From NCBI RefSeq assembly GCF_037072025.1, contig NZ_JAXHDD010000017.1, positions 12,165-76,164 on the forward strand: a stretch of 64,000 nucleotides of DNA, given 5' to 3'. The position numbers and the translations under genes are program-made. The notes under the pieces were generated by a model. It was not told where the DNA came from and ran no database searches. It saw nothing but the letters and a program-made list of their open reading frames with translations. The DNA comes from Pseudogracilibacillus sp037072025 (GTDB lineage: Bacteria; Bacillota; Bacilli; Bacillales; Amphibacillaceae). Positions 1 to 9,337 of this stretch are shown here, in pieces; position 1 is the first letter of the stretch, and each line of letters starts with the position of its first letter.

Positions 1-149
1 CTTATTACAGAAAACATTGCAACTGTTGCAGGCATAAATCCAAAGACACCGAAGCCAAGTAACGTAAAAATAGTCCACAGTAAATTTACATACGCTAATT
101 TCATTGCCCAAACACTAAATTTATAATACCCTGCGATAAATCCGTGCAT
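1..149 (-). CDS. DUF624 (YesL-like) membrane protein, partial
   Basis: The reading frame starts at an ATG at 149 behind a good ribosome binding site (GGAGGAAACATC) and runs off the window edge, so only about 49 N-terminal residues are present. They read as a short polar start followed by a hydrophobic, Phe/Gly-rich membrane segment, the usual opening of YesL-type DUF624 proteins. Known family: small multi-pass membrane proteins encoded beside LplABC-type sugar importers; their function is not established. It is the last gene seen of the carbohydrate operon and lies 31 bp downstream of the permease gene. Family assignment rests on a short stretch plus context. Confidence 0.6.
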   Translation of the reverse strand, partial: MHGFIAGYYKFSVWAMKLAYVNLLWTIFTLLGFGVFGFMPATVAMFSVI

Positions 150-179
150 GATGTTTCCTCCTAATTCATATCCTTAACA

Positions 180-1075
180 TTATTCTTTCACAGATCCGAT
201 TAAAACTCCTTTTACAAAAAAGCGTTGTAAAAATGGATAGACAATTAATAATGGTAAAGCAGACACAATAATGACAGCATATTTAACAAGTGATGCAGTT
301 TTTACTTGATCAGCAAATGATTGAGCAGCACCTGCTGCAGATGCGGCACTATCAGCACTAACTTCGTTTAAAATTAAAATCTGTCGTAAGATTAATTGTA
401 AAGGAAATAATTCTTCATCTGATAAGTAAATCAATGCATTAAAATATTGGTTCCATAAAGCTACCGCATGGAATAACGCCATAACTGCAATGATTGGTAA
501 CGATAAAGGCAATACTATCCTAATAAATAAGTAAAAGTCACTGGCTCCATCAATTTTGGAAGCTTCAACTAACTGATCAGGAATCGTTTGTTGAAAGAAG
601 GACCGTGCAACTAGGATGGACCAAGCACCTACAACCCCTGGGACCACAATTGCCCACATGGTGTTTATCATGTCTAATCCTTTTACTACAAGATACGTAG
701 GAATTAATCCTCCATTGAAAAGCATCGTGAATAAAATAAACCATAAAAAAACTTTTTTGCCATTAATTCTTTTCTTGACAATGCATACGCACATGGCAAT
801 AAAATAAACAAGTGAATAGCTGTACCTAATAATGTATAAATAATTGTATTTTTATAGCCAATCCAAATTGCTTTATTTTGAAAGACTCGTATAAAACCAT
901 CAAATGTAACATCGACAGGCCAAAGCCACACTTTCCCTGTATTTACAGCATGTGGGTCACTTATGGAAGCACTAATTACAAATATAAGTGGATAAACAAT
1001 CATTAAAGTGATCATTAATACAAAAATAAAATTGATTCTTTCAAATGCTTTATCAGACAAACTAAAGTTACGCAT
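180..1075 (-). pseudogene. LplC/YtcP-type sugar ABC permease, split by a -1 frameshift
   Basis: Inner-membrane subunit of a carbohydrate ABC importer. The first 108 residues (start at 1075) and the last 190 are in different frames and together give 298 residues, the normal family length. The break is at about 760-768, where the coding strand reads GCAAAAAAGTTTTTTTATGG. A -1 step on the heptamer A AAA AAG restores AKKVFLWF in the expected frame. The C-terminal part carries the EAA loop (EASKIDGAS) that contacts the ATPase, and several membrane segments. It could be a mutation, a homopolymer sequencing error, transcriptional slippage or programmed frameshifting. It lies 12 bp downstream of the partner permease. 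No ATPase gene is present, as is usual for this class, which shares MsmX-type ATPases. Confidence 0.85.
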
Positions 1076-1087
1076 CCTTTTTCCTCC

Positions 1088-2074
1088 TTACCATAGACTA
1101 TTCTCACTAACCTTTCTAGCTATCTGATTAACGGTAATGAGCAAAACGATATTAATTGCTGATTCGAATAACCCAATAGCTGCAGCGAAACTATAGCGGC
1201 CTTCTAATAGCCCTGTTTCATAAACAAATGTTTGAATAATATCTGATGTTTCGGAGTTTAATGTATTTTGCATTAACAACACTTTTTCGAAACCTATTTG
1301 CATGAAATTCCCCATATTTAATATAAATAAAACAACTATTGTCGGCATAATGCCTGGTAGATTAATGCGTAATATTCTTTGTAATCTTGTTGCACCATCA
1401 ACTTTAGCGGCTTCATGTAACTCAGGATTTATTCCAGCTAAAGCGGCCAAATAAATAATTGTACTCCAACCTAGAGTCTGCCATTGACCAGACCATATAT
1501 ATATGTGTCTAAACCAATCTGGACTAGTTAAAAATGGAATCGATTCAAAACCTAACCACCGAATCGCATGATTAGCTAATCCTGTAACTGGATCTAAAAA
1601 TGCAATTAGCATCCCTACAACAACTACTACAGAGATAAAATGTGGTGCATAGGTTAATGTTTGTGTCCACTTTTTAAAGGCTCCATTTTTTAATTCATTT
1701 AAAGATAGTGCAAAAATGATTGGAAGTGGAAATAACAATAAACCATATGCATTTAAAATAATGGTATTTTTTAATAAACGCCAAAAGTAATATGAATTAA
1801 AAAATCGCTCAAAATGCTCAAAACCAACCCAAGGACTTCCGAATATACCTAAGTTTGCAAAGTAATCTTTAAAAGCAATTTGTACACCATACATTGGAAT
1901 ATAATGAAAAATAAAAAAATAAGTTAAAGCAGGTAAAAGAAATACATATAATTGCCAATTTCTTAACAAACTCTTTTTGATTGCATACGTTCTACTTTTA
2001 CGTTTTATACTTTCCTTTTCTTGTTGTTGCAATTCCATTCGATTTAGACTTTCTTTTTTTTGTTGCAATTCCAT
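1088..2074 (-). CDS. LplB-type sugar ABC transporter permease
   Basis: First permease of the importer, 328 residues, of the binding-protein-dependent permease family. Six membrane segments are expected; the first follows a basic N-terminus at about residues 40-60. The EAA coupling loop (HEAAKVDGATRLQ) is near residue 220. The N-terminus contains an imperfect tandem repeat: MELQQKKESLNR is followed at once by MELQQQEKESIKR, so either Met could initiate. The ribosome binding site upstream of the first ATG is G-rich but rather distant. It lies about 95 bp downstream of the binding-protein gene and just ahead of the second permease. Confidence 0.9.
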   Translation of the reverse strand: MELQQKKESLNRMELQQQEKESIKRKSRTYAIKKSLLRNWQLYVFLLPALTYFFIFHYIPMYGVQIAFKDYFANLGIFGSPWVGFEHFERFFNSYYFWRLLKNTIILNAYGLLLFPLPIIFALSLNELKNGAFKKWTQTLTYAPHFISVVVVVGMLIAFLDPVTGLANHAIRWLGFESIPFLTSPDWFRHIYIWSGQWQTLGWSTIIYLAALAGINPELHEAAKVDGATRLQRILRINLPGIMPTIVVLFILNMGNFMQIGFEKVLLMQNTLNSETSDIIQTFVYETGLLEGRYSFAAAIGLFESAINIVLLITVNQIARKVSENSLW

Positions 2075-2168
2075 CTGATTGCAAGCCCCCTCTTACACAA
2101 GTCTATTAGACTATAAAATTTTCCAAATAAATAAGGGGAGGGGAGCCCCCCCTTTTTTTTATTACCAT

Positions 2169-3797
2169 TTAATTTTCTTGATATCTTTCGAATGCCGCTT
2201 GATAAACCTCCGTTAATTCATCTAAAGCACCCATTTTTTCAATTGTTTCCACATAGCTATCCCATTCTGAAAAATCTACGTCTCCACTAATAAATTTATC
2301 ACGCATTTCTTCAATATACTTATCTACATCGGCTCCAGTTGCTTCAAGTACTTTGTTTTCATCTGCTGTAAATGTAAATCTTGGCCATATTTCATCTGGT
2401 ATATAGGGTTCAATTTTCTCAGCCGCTTCCATCGATTGAGGTGCAGTTTCTCCTCCCTGGAAGTAATCCGCTTTAATAATTCCACTAATAGAGCCTAACC
2501 AAGTTAACTGTTTTGCTATAGCTTGTTCGAACGTCATATCCCCTTCTGGATTTAAAATATGATCCATGTACTTTATTTCTCCGCCATCTTCTTCATATGT
2601 TTCTCCCTCTACACCCATATAGTAAAGCTTGGCGCCTTCCTCACTATAGAAGTAATCCATCCAGCGAACCGCCGCTTCTGGATTTTCATTTTCACTTGTA
2701 ATAACAAAACTTGATGTTTCCCAAACAGATGATGAAAGTTTATTATAGTCTTTATATCCTTCAGGTCCTTCTAAAGCAGCAAGACTATTATATTGTGAAC
2801 CTATTTCTTCACCAAAGAGTTCAATAGGATCATAGAAAATCATACTTCCGTATAAGTTTTCCGATGCATTGGCTAAAAACTGACCCCATTCGATTGAAAA
2901 GATATTTTGCTCGATTAAACCTTCATCGTATAACATATGAATATATTCTAATAATTGTCTATACTCGTCCGTAACTGCATAGAAACGAACTTTACTAGGA
3001 TCATCAGGATCTAAATCGATATTCGTGTTCGACGGACCATGATTCATGACGCCAAACGAACCGGCTAACCATTGCACTAACTCCGCAATATCAGTACCAC
3101 CATATGGTACTGTTTTTCCGTCACCAACCGGATCTAGTTCTTTTACTGCTTTTAAATACTCATAAAACTCCCCAGTTGTTTCAGGTATTTCCATGTCCAA
3201 TTCTTTCAACCAGTCCTCATTGACCCATGGTCGTGCACTTAAACGTAGGGATAAAAAGTCGTCTTCTATTAATGATGGCATGGAGTAAATGTTCCCATCC
3301 GGGAAAGTAATTGCTTTTCGAATACTCGGATCATTTTCCATCAATTCAGTTAAATTTGGTGCATATTCTTCAATCAAATCATTAAGCGGTAAGAAAGTTC
3401 CTTGTCCGCCATATTTTAATAAGTCAGCATTCGTCAATTGTGATAAGAAAAATACATCCGGCAAATCACCACTACCAAGTGATAAGTTTCTTTTTTCCTC
3501 AAGTGCATCAGGATTAATTGATTCCCACTCCACATTAATATTTGTCATATCACGATAATGATTCCAAATTAATATATCATTCCAATCATTATCCTCGTTT
3601 TGTGCAGGTTTGTTTGCGAAAATTTTCATGTCTATTTCTTCGTCAACAATCGGCATACCAGTTGCGTTTACATTACTGTCTCCGGAGGTACCGTTATCAT
3701 CAGCATCTGATCCAGCTTCCTTATTTCCACCACAAGCAGCTAAGACTAATAAGACCAATAAAGCAATTAATATAAGTAAATTCTTTTTAAATCTCAC
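2169..3797 (-). CDS. Carbohydrate ABC transporter solute-binding lipoprotein (LplA-type)
   Basis: Extracellular substrate-binding protein, 542 residues, membrane-anchored. It has a short basic start, a Leu-rich signal peptide and the lipobox LAAC with the lipidated Cys at residue 22, followed by a Gly/Asp/Asn-rich linker. Length and late motifs (many Trp/Glu, the VRWMDYFYSEEG segment) fit the large LplA/YtcQ/YesO group that feeds oligosaccharides to LplB/LplC permeases. The start is GTG at 3797 behind AAGGAGG. It heads the transporter operon; a perfect 16-bp palindrome lies about 180 bp upstream. The sugar cannot be read from sequence, but the glycosidase neighbour suggests an amino-sugar-containing oligosaccharide. 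Confidence 0.9.
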   Translation of the reverse strand: MRFKKNLLILIALLVLLVLAACGGNKEAGSDADDNGTSGDSNVNATGMPIVDEEIDMKIFANKPAQNEDNDWNDILIWNHYRDMTNINVEWESINPDALEEKRNLSLGSGDLPDVFFLSQLTNADLLKYGGQGTFLPLNDLIEEYAPNLTELMENDPSIRKAITFPDGNIYSMPSLIEDDFLSLRLSARPWVNEDWLKELDMEIPETTGEFYEYLKAVKELDPVGDGKTVPYGGTDIAELVQWLAGSFGVMNHGPSNTNIDLDPDDPSKVRFYAVTDEYRQLLEYIHMLYDEGLIEQNIFSIEWGQFLANASENLYGSMIFYDPIELFGEEIGSQYNSLAALEGPEGYKDYNKLSSSVWETSSFVITSENENPEAAVRWMDYFYSEEGAKLYYMGVEGETYEEDGGEIKYMDHILNPEGDMTFEQAIAKQLTWLGSISGIIKADYFQGGETAPQSMEAAEKIEPYIPDEIWPRFTFTADENKVLEATGADVDKYIEEMRDKFISGDVDFSEWDSYVETIEKMGALDELTEVYQAAFERYQEN

Positions 3798-3975
3798 AAA
3801 TTACCCTCCTTAAAATTATTATTTAGCGTGCGACCTTCTCTCTATTTTTAAAATAAGACTTTCTCATCCCCCCTGCATCTAATTTTTAAATGAAGTCTAA
3901 GTGCGAAAAACAGTAAGCGATTTCATCTTGAATATTATAATACTATTATTCTGAAAATAAATCAACATTATCTTA

Positions 3976-3991
3976 TAACATTATAATGTTA
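3976..3991. promoter_or_regulatory. Perfect 16-bp palindrome, candidate operator
   Basis: TAACATTATAATGTTA is a perfect inverted repeat in the 245-bp gap between the lactonase gene and the binding-protein gene. Its place upstream of the transporter operon suggests a repressor site. No regulator gene is in the window to match it. The site is AT-rich, so chance is a real alternative. Confidence 0.35.
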
Positions 3992-4043
3992 ATACTGAAA
4001 AATAAATGAAAATTTTTATTTTTTCTTCTAGAAAACGATGTTT

Positions 4044-5078
4044 TTATTTTACTATGTGTAAACAAACTGGTTTGTTTACATGAAATCGATGACCAGTTCG
4101 TTGTAAACTACCATCTTCTAGAATTTCAAAGACCATAATATTATTGGATTGTTCATTTGCGACTAAAACATATGTATCATCAGGCATTATTGTAAAATTT
4201 CTTGGCCACTGCCCTTCCGTTTTAGTATGAGAAATGAATGCTAAAGTCCCATCATTTAATACTTTATAAGCTGTAATCGAATCATGGCCCCGATTAGAAG
4301 CATATACGAATTTTCCAGTTTTCGTTACATGAATATCTGCTCCATAATTTGCATGTTGGAAATTATCATATATCGTCGGCAATGTTTGACACAGTTTTAT
4401 ATGTTGCAGATCTTTATCATACAAATACGTTAAAATCGTTGAATTAAGTTCATTCACAATATAAAAAACATTTAACGTTGGATGAAAAGCGATATGGCGT
4501 GGTCCAGATCCATCCGGTACTTGCTCTTCAAAAAGAAACGTTAATTCTCCTGTTGCATGATTATGTTTAAAAAAGTTTAGTTTATTTAATCCTAAATCTG
4601 TTGCAATAAAATAAGGTGTATTAGGAATATTCCTTATTGCATGTACTTTGGAAGCCGACTGCTGATGCGAGTTAGTTTTATAAAAACTTATTTCGTTTCC
4701 AATTTCTCCAGTTTCTTTTAAGGAATGAACGATTACACTTCCATTACTATAATTTGCAGTAAATAAAGCATGTTCACCGTTTTCCAGATAACATGGTCCA
4801 CCGTTAGTTGGCTGTCTTTTTACTTCCTTGAGTGTTCCTAGACGTTCACTCCACTGTAAACTGACTACCTCACCGTTTGTTTTCTCACTAATAGCATATA
4901 AGTGACTTTTCTTCTTATTGACTGCTAGGAAGGATGGATTCTCTATCCCACTGAATGAATTTATTATTCTCAATTTTCCATATCGGGCATCAAAATTTAA
5001 CCAATGAATCGTTTCCTCTGTCTCGGTACCATAACACCCGACGAAAAGATCAAATTGCTGTTGACACATTTTTTTCAC
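4044..5078 (-). CDS. Lactonase-family beta-propeller protein (6-phosphogluconolactonase-like)
   Basis: 344 residues, the size of the Pgl/YkgB lactonase family, seven-bladed propellers that hydrolyse sugar lactones. Blade-type repeats are visible: LYAISEKTNGEV, PYFIATDLGLNKL, the PDGSGPRHIAFHP segment near the middle and KFVYASNRGHDSIT later. SNRGHDS and GPRHIAF are typical family signatures. It lacks a signal peptide and is probably cytosolic. It lies 11 bp after the GH20 gene and is surely co-transcribed. GTG at 5078 is very close to the AAGGAG site; ATG at 5069 is the alternative start. The substrate is unknown; lactone release during oligosaccharide breakdown is an inference. Confidence 0.85.
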   Translation of the reverse strand: MKKMCQQQFDLFVGCYGTETEETIHWLNFDARYGKLRIINSFSGIENPSFLAVNKKKSHLYAISEKTNGEVVSLQWSERLGTLKEVKRQPTNGGPCYLENGEHALFTANYSNGSVIVHSLKETGEIGNEISFYKTNSHQQSASKVHAIRNIPNTPYFIATDLGLNKLNFFKHNHATGELTFLFEEQVPDGSGPRHIAFHPTLNVFYIVNELNSTILTYLYDKDLQHIKLCQTLPTIYDNFQHANYGADIHVTKTGKFVYASNRGHDSITAYKVLNDGTLAFISHTKTEGQWPRNFTIMPDDTYVLVANEQSNNIMVFEILEDGSLQRTGHRFHVNKPVCLHIVK

Positions 5079-5089
5079 TTACTCCTTCA

Positions 5090-7003
5090 TTAATAGATTG
5101 GCAGTACATGGAAGAATACATTCGGTGATGCCATACGGTAATAATAGCTACACCAACCTAGACTAGTAGAATCTTTTACCCCTGGCGAATAATACAGGCG
5201 TTCCTGTTCAAGTTCGTCAATAACATCAATTTCTCCGTTTAGATAATCATTCACCCTCATAGTTGCCGTATCAAGCCTGTTTAATAAACCACCATAACGA
5301 ATATCGATTACTTCCCATCCAAACGGTCTATTCATTTTTAACCATTGATAACGGTGTGCACTTCTAAGCTCTTTCACTCGAGTCATAATTTCTGGAATAA
5401 TTTCATTGGCGATTTTATTTAATTCAGCTTGATCCTGTTTATCATAAGCAGCTTTTAACTTTACACCAATTCCCGCTTTTAAAGCTAGTACTCTACTAAG
5501 CTTTTCTGGTACTTCAAAAATATAATCAAGTTTATCAGCTTTATTTCTACTATGTTGAATTTGAGTTGCAAGTTCCTCATAATAACGATCCATATTAAGA
5601 TCTTCAATATGTTTATCAAAAACCCCTAACAATACATCTTGCCATAGTAAAAACTTGGATGGATTTGTTTGTTCAAGATTCCCCTCTTCCACTCCAGGAG
5701 GTGTGTCTAATTTATTTAACATCAAATACTTCTCCGCAGATATCCCTGTACAAAACGCCACTCGTTCATAAAGCTTTTCTTCGTCTAATTCATCCGTATA
5801 CGCATGCTCTGCATAGTATTGTAATCCTAAAAGGGCTGTATATGGATTATTTTCCATGCCGTCATCACCCCAAAGCGTTACAAAAACATCTTCAACTTCT
5901 TTTTCTTTACAAGCTTGTAACGCCGCATTGCTCGCTTGTAAAGATAACTGATAATTTGTTGCAAACGTATTCCAAATCCAGATACCTCCTGCAAAAGCAG
6001 GCTTTTTATTAAATGCTTTATGCTGTTCCATAATTTGTCTGTAGTGATCAATGTCCGTTGCATTATATTGCCAATACATTAATTGGATTTGCTCTGGCGT
6101 TTGTTCAATAATATAATCTGGAATTTCAGTCGTCTTACTATACCTATCCCCTGTTTCAGAAGCAAGTTTTAAGAACATGTCACTCCACATTACTGCTTCT
6201 AATCCAAACTCATCTGTTATTTGTAAAACGCTATCTAAATGCTTTGCCATTAATTCAAACCTCGGCTTATATCCATGTTTATTTAAAAATATTCCCCGAC
6301 CAAGTTCTTCCGCTTCATCCATCCCGATATGAATACGCTTGCTTCTAAACGGACTTGAAGCCGAGTGAATCATATTTGTAAGTAGTTGATACGTTTCTTC
6401 GCTTTCCAAAAGTAAAGCTCCTCTAGTGTCTTTATAACGGTAAGCTGCATCCCATTTTAAAAACTCTTCTAGATGAGCAAGTGTCTGAATACAAGGTATA
6501 AGTTCAATTCCAAATTGGTGTGCATAATCATCCAATTGCTTCAGTTCTTCCTGTGAGTATCTTCCCCGCATATAACCAAAATACGGTTCTTCCTTCACTT
6601 CATACGTATCTTCCATGTATAACATTGCAGAATTAAAGCCCATCATCGCAAGCATTCGAATCATTTCGTAAAAACTATCTTGCCTCATAACAGCATTTCT
6701 GGAAACATCAAACATCGGACCAACCGTTTTAAATTGTCCTTTCTCCTTAATCGAAAAATCAGTTTCTCCTTTTTGAACTTTTTCGATTACCATACTGAAT
6801 GCCCGAAAGAATTGATTTATATGTCTATAAGCAATCTCACCTTTCCCATTTTCGTAAACAATGGAGATATCATGTTCTTCTTGTGTACGCTTACAAATCA
6901 ACTCAATATCTGCCGACTCCGAAATCTCAAACTGAATGTTTTTTTGCAGTTCGTTTATTCCATTGAGTACTTCGGTAAAATCTCCTGTCAATTTAATCTT
7001 CAA
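5090..7003 (-). CDS. GH20-family glycoside hydrolase (hexosaminidase-like)
   Basis: Retaining exo-glycosidase of the GH20 group, likely removing N-acetylhexosamine from imported oligosaccharides in the cytosol (no signal peptide). It has a non-catalytic N-terminal alpha/beta domain, then a TIM barrel from about residue 95. The paired catalytic acids are in HIGMDEAEELG (about residues 225-235), where GH20 has H-x-G-x-D-E. Barrel landmarks are FDVSRNAVMR, IPCIQTLAHLEEF, MYWQY and GGIWIWNT. I place the start at TTG 7003 because AAGGTGG lies six bases upstream; ATG 7033 is in frame but has no ribosome binding site. An interspersed repeat begins about 10 bp beyond that ATG and separates the gene from its original upstream region. 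Confidence 0.8.
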   Translation of the reverse strand: MKIKLTGDFTEVLNGINELQKNIQFEISESADIELICKRTQEEHDISIVYENGKGEIAYRHINQFFRAFSMVIEKVQKGETDFSIKEKGQFKTVGPMFDVSRNAVMRQDSFYEMIRMLAMMGFNSAMLYMEDTYEVKEEPYFGYMRGRYSQEELKQLDDYAHQFGIELIPCIQTLAHLEEFLKWDAAYRYKDTRGALLLESEETYQLLTNMIHSASSPFRSKRIHIGMDEAEELGRGIFLNKHGYKPRFELMAKHLDSVLQITDEFGLEAVMWSDMFLKLASETGDRYSKTTEIPDYIIEQTPEQIQLMYWQYNATDIDHYRQIMEQHKAFNKKPAFAGGIWIWNTFATNYQLSLQASNAALQACKEKEVEDVFVTLWGDDGMENNPYTALLGLQYYAEHAYTDELDEEKLYERVAFCTGISAEKYLMLNKLDTPPGVEEGNLEQTNPSKFLLWQDVLLGVFDKHIEDLNMDRYYEELATQIQHSRNKADKLDYIFEVPEKLSRVLALKAGIGVKLKAAYDKQDQAELNKIANEIIPEIMTRVKELRSAHRYQWLKMNRPFGWEVIDIRYGGLLNRLDTATMRVNDYLNGEIDVIDELEQERLYYSPGVKDSTSLGWCSYYYRMASPNVFFHVLPIY

Positions 7004-7043
7004 CCTTTTCCACCTTCTTTTCTTAAATTTCATTGTTCTTAAA

Positions 7044-7388
7044 GTGCGTGTTCAAAAAGGAGGATAAAAAGGATCAAGACGGCTAAAAGCGCTGACGTCC
7101 TGGGACTCGCGCTTAGTTCGTCCCACCGAAAAATTTGTTGCAACGCCAACACTAGCACGTCCTGTGCGTCGGAAGTTCGAAGCGGCGCCGTTTCGAGCAC
7201 AAGGAAAGCTTCCCTGAATACGCATCGAACGAAGGAAAAGCGGTTTTCTTTTCCGAAGAGCGGAGCAACAAGTCAACGAGCTTCCACAGAATGTGGCGAC
7301 TTCGACGTTCGACACAGACTTGTCGATATTTAGTCGAAGTTCTCCTAATGAAATGTCATTTTTACCAAACTTTCTGAACATCCTCTTA
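7044..7388. repeat. Interspersed repeat copy 1 (MITE-like, 345 bp)
   Basis: Left end GTGCGTGTTCAAAAAGGAGG and right end CTGAACATCCTC form an imperfect terminal inverted repeat (core GTTCAAAAAG). The whole is flanked by CTTAAAG on both sides, which looks like a target-site duplication. The interior is more GC-rich than the surroundings and contains modules shared with copies 2 and 3 (for example TTCGAAGCGGCGCCGTTTCG), plus extra material with local inverted repeats. Reading frames inside it are not conserved between copies, so it is not a gene. It lies directly upstream of the GH20 gene. Confidence 0.75.
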
Positions 7389-7668
7389 AAGGTACATTTA
7401 GGAACAATTAATTCAAAATATTACATGAGAACCAAGTAAACGTCAAATTTTATTCAACACTACATTACAGTGCAATAGTTATATATGTAATGGTTATTTC
7501 TTAGTTCTTTATACGGAAAGGAACCAGCTGTTCATTTATCGATTTAGTTATAAATAATCAATTTTACTCAATCTGCATATAGTCGTTTGAAATAGCAAAA
7601 TTCTTTTGGTAGGATGATAAACGCACAAAAGTAAAAGGTAATATTACTAAATAACTATAGCTCTTTAA
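7389..7668. other. Non-coding gap between two repeat copies
   Basis: AT-rich 280-bp stretch between repeat copies 1 and 2. No reading frame, recognisable promoter or strong hairpin stands out. Confidence 0.5.
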
Positions 7669-7896
7669 AGTGCATGTTCAAAAAGGAGGATAAAAAGGAC
7701 AAAGAAGTTCGAGGCGGCGCAGTTTCGAGCAGCGGAATGTATGCATTTAGATACATGAGCAAAGATCTGGTACGCAGGAAAAGTGATCTTCTTTCCAAGG
7801 AAACGCATCTAGCACACAGAAAACTGCTTTCCTTTTTCAAGGAGCGGAAAAGCAAATGCGAAGTGTCATTATCACCGGACTTTTTGAACATCCTCA
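7669..7896. repeat. Interspersed repeat copy 2 (MITE-like, 228 bp)
   Basis: Same ends as copies 1 and 3 (TGTTCAAAAAGGAGGATAAA on the left, TTTTTGAACATCCTC on the right). It shares a nearly identical central module with copy 3, including TTCGAGGCGGCGCAGTTTCG and a small hairpin TGTAT-GCATTTAG-ATACA. It then has a private segment of about 100 bp. A flanking duplication is not clear here (CTTTAAAG against CTCAATAG). It ends about 30 bp before the first gene of the LXG cassette. Confidence 0.75.
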
Positions 7897-7927
7897 ATAG
7901 AGAAAAAATAAAGGGAGGGGGATCTGT

Positions 7928-9055
7928 TTGCGTCAATTTCAATTAGAAGATCTGACAATTTGTATCAATGAAGCAAATTTGCAAGAGGATATATATACGT
8001 CTGTTACAATCGGGGTTGGTTTTGCTCCTAGATGGATACGCGTTAATGACGACAATCTATTTATTGGCTCTGCAGCAGCGAAAATATTCGGAAATTATAT
8101 CCAAACGAGAGTGCGAAATACATACGATATTCAATTAACATCTACTGTTTCGATGAGATCGACGAGTTTTATTTGGAAGACGTCAAAAGCAACGTATGTA
8201 AAAGAGTTACAGTTTATTATAAATGAATTGTATTGTGAACAGATTGATGAACAACAACTTTTATCAGAGAAACAGGCAACGATTGAAAGATATAAAAAGA
8301 ATTATAAAGATTTAGAATTCCGTGGACGGATGAAAATGCTAGAGTTTTCCCACCAAAATAAATCATTTCAGCTAGAACAACTATCTCAGGATTTATTGGA
8401 TATGACTAGTTCAACCGTGCAAACGATGAGAAAATATTTATTTGTTCCTAATAACACGTTTATATTCTGTCACGGGAAAGCGGATGAAAAACAATTACGA
8501 CAACTCACTATCCCATCCGTATCAGAATATCCAACGACAAATTTATTTGATGTAAAAAACTATCATTTTCTTCAAGATCAAGAATATATGAAACAAAGCA
8601 AAGGGAACTATTGGTGCGGAAGTATGAAGTTTGAAAGAGTTCCAGTATTAACAGACTTAGCAATGGAATACGTCGTACTAAATCTGATTGGAGATCTAAT
8701 GCTAAAGGACTCTTACATGATAGAAGTAGATCCATTAGATGCTAGTATTGTATATGAAAAAAAAGGAACTCATCGAAAGGACTCTTTTCGAGCCTTGATT
8801 TCAGATGAGAATGTCCGTGATTCCAAAAAAAGAATTTATCAACGATTATACAAAGAGCTTAAGAGAGAACCAGAACAATTCATGGAAAAAGTCGGTCGTT
8901 TATTTGTGAATCAAGTACATTACTTTGATTGTCTATCGTATTTAGAACAAATAGACGCAAATTACATACATCAGTTTTTAAAAGTTAGAGATTATAAAAT
9001 ACGAGAAGGCTTCGTATGTTATTACAAGGAGGATAAAGATTTTGTCGTCTCATGA
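7928..9055 (+). CDS. Degenerate M16 (insulinase-like) peptidase homologue, first gene of LXG cassette
   Basis: 375 residues, no signal peptide or membrane segment. The layout resembles the M16/YmfH group: an N-terminal lobe, then a region of the type EKQATIERYKKNY, and LSQDLLDMTSSTVQTMRKYL followed by VPNNTFIFCHGKAD, like the x-x-Y-x-P-x-N-hydrophobic-G segment of M16 proteins. The zinc motif HxxEH (or inverted HxxEH) is absent, so it is probably not a peptidase. The start is TTG at 7928 behind a GGGAGGGGG ribosome binding site. Its 3' end overlaps the next gene by 14 bp, implying coupled translation with the type VII partner and effector. Role is inferred only: chaperone, scaffold or recognition factor. 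Family call is moderate. Confidence 0.55.
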   Translation: MRQFQLEDLTICINEANLQEDIYTSVTIGVGFAPRWIRVNDDNLFIGSAAAKIFGNYIQTRVRNTYDIQLTSTVSMRSTSFIWKTSKATYVKELQFIINELYCEQIDEQQLLSEKQATIERYKKNYKDLEFRGRMKMLEFSHQNKSFQLEQLSQDLLDMTSSTVQTMRKYLFVPNNTFIFCHGKADEKQLRQLTIPSVSEYPTTNLFDVKNYHFLQDQEYMKQSKGNYWCGSMKFERVPVLTDLAMEYVVLNLIGDLMLKDSYMIEVDPLDASIVYEKKGTHRKDSFRALISDENVRDSKKRIYQRLYKELKREPEQFMEKVGRLFVNQVHYFDCLSYLEQIDANYIHQFLKVRDYKIREGFVCYYKEDKDFVVS

Positions 9056-9332
9056 GATTTTAATTAATCCAGATCAATTTACAGCCGAAGTAGATGAATT
9101 TAAAGGAAAGATTGAAGGAATAGCTTCAGTAAAATCAGAGGATGTCATCAATGTGAATGAGAAGTCGATATTAGATTCAATGTATCAGATGATTGCGATT
9201 ATTAATACTTTTCAAAGTATAATAGATCAATATATAGCTTTAGCAAATAAAGATGTTACAGAAATGAATTCACTAAAAGAAAAATGGGTTACAAAAGATA
9301 CGAATCTTTCAAATGAAATAAATGGGAATTGA
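9042..9332 (+). CDS. Small helical type VII partner protein (YwqI/SACOL2603-like)
   Basis: 96-residue, helical, WXG100-sized protein with no Trp-x-Gly. Its opening (EILINPDQFTAEVDEFKGKI) and a later Thr/Phe/Gln helix resemble the small proteins encoded immediately before LXG effectors (YwqI, TIGR04197/DUF3130 class). Known role: they bind the N-terminal LXG helices and help deliver the effector to the type VII machine. It starts at TTG 9042, nine bases after AAGGAGG, within the end of the preceding gene; its stop overlaps the lead into the LXG gene. Family assignment is from size, composition and position. Confidence 0.65.
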   Translation: MSSHEILINPDQFTAEVDEFKGKIEGIASVKSEDVINVNEKSILDSMYQMIAIINTFQSIIDQYIALANKDVTEMNSLKEKWVTKDTNLSNEINGN

Positions 9333-9337
9333 TAACT

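Noticed and set aside
7052..7381. 109-codon minus-strand frame
   Set aside because: It lies wholly inside repeat copy 1; the corresponding frames in copies 2 and 3 are not conserved.
7655..7946. Two overlapping frames on opposite strands
   Set aside because: They come from repeat copy 2 and its hairpins, with no ribosome binding site fitting a gene.
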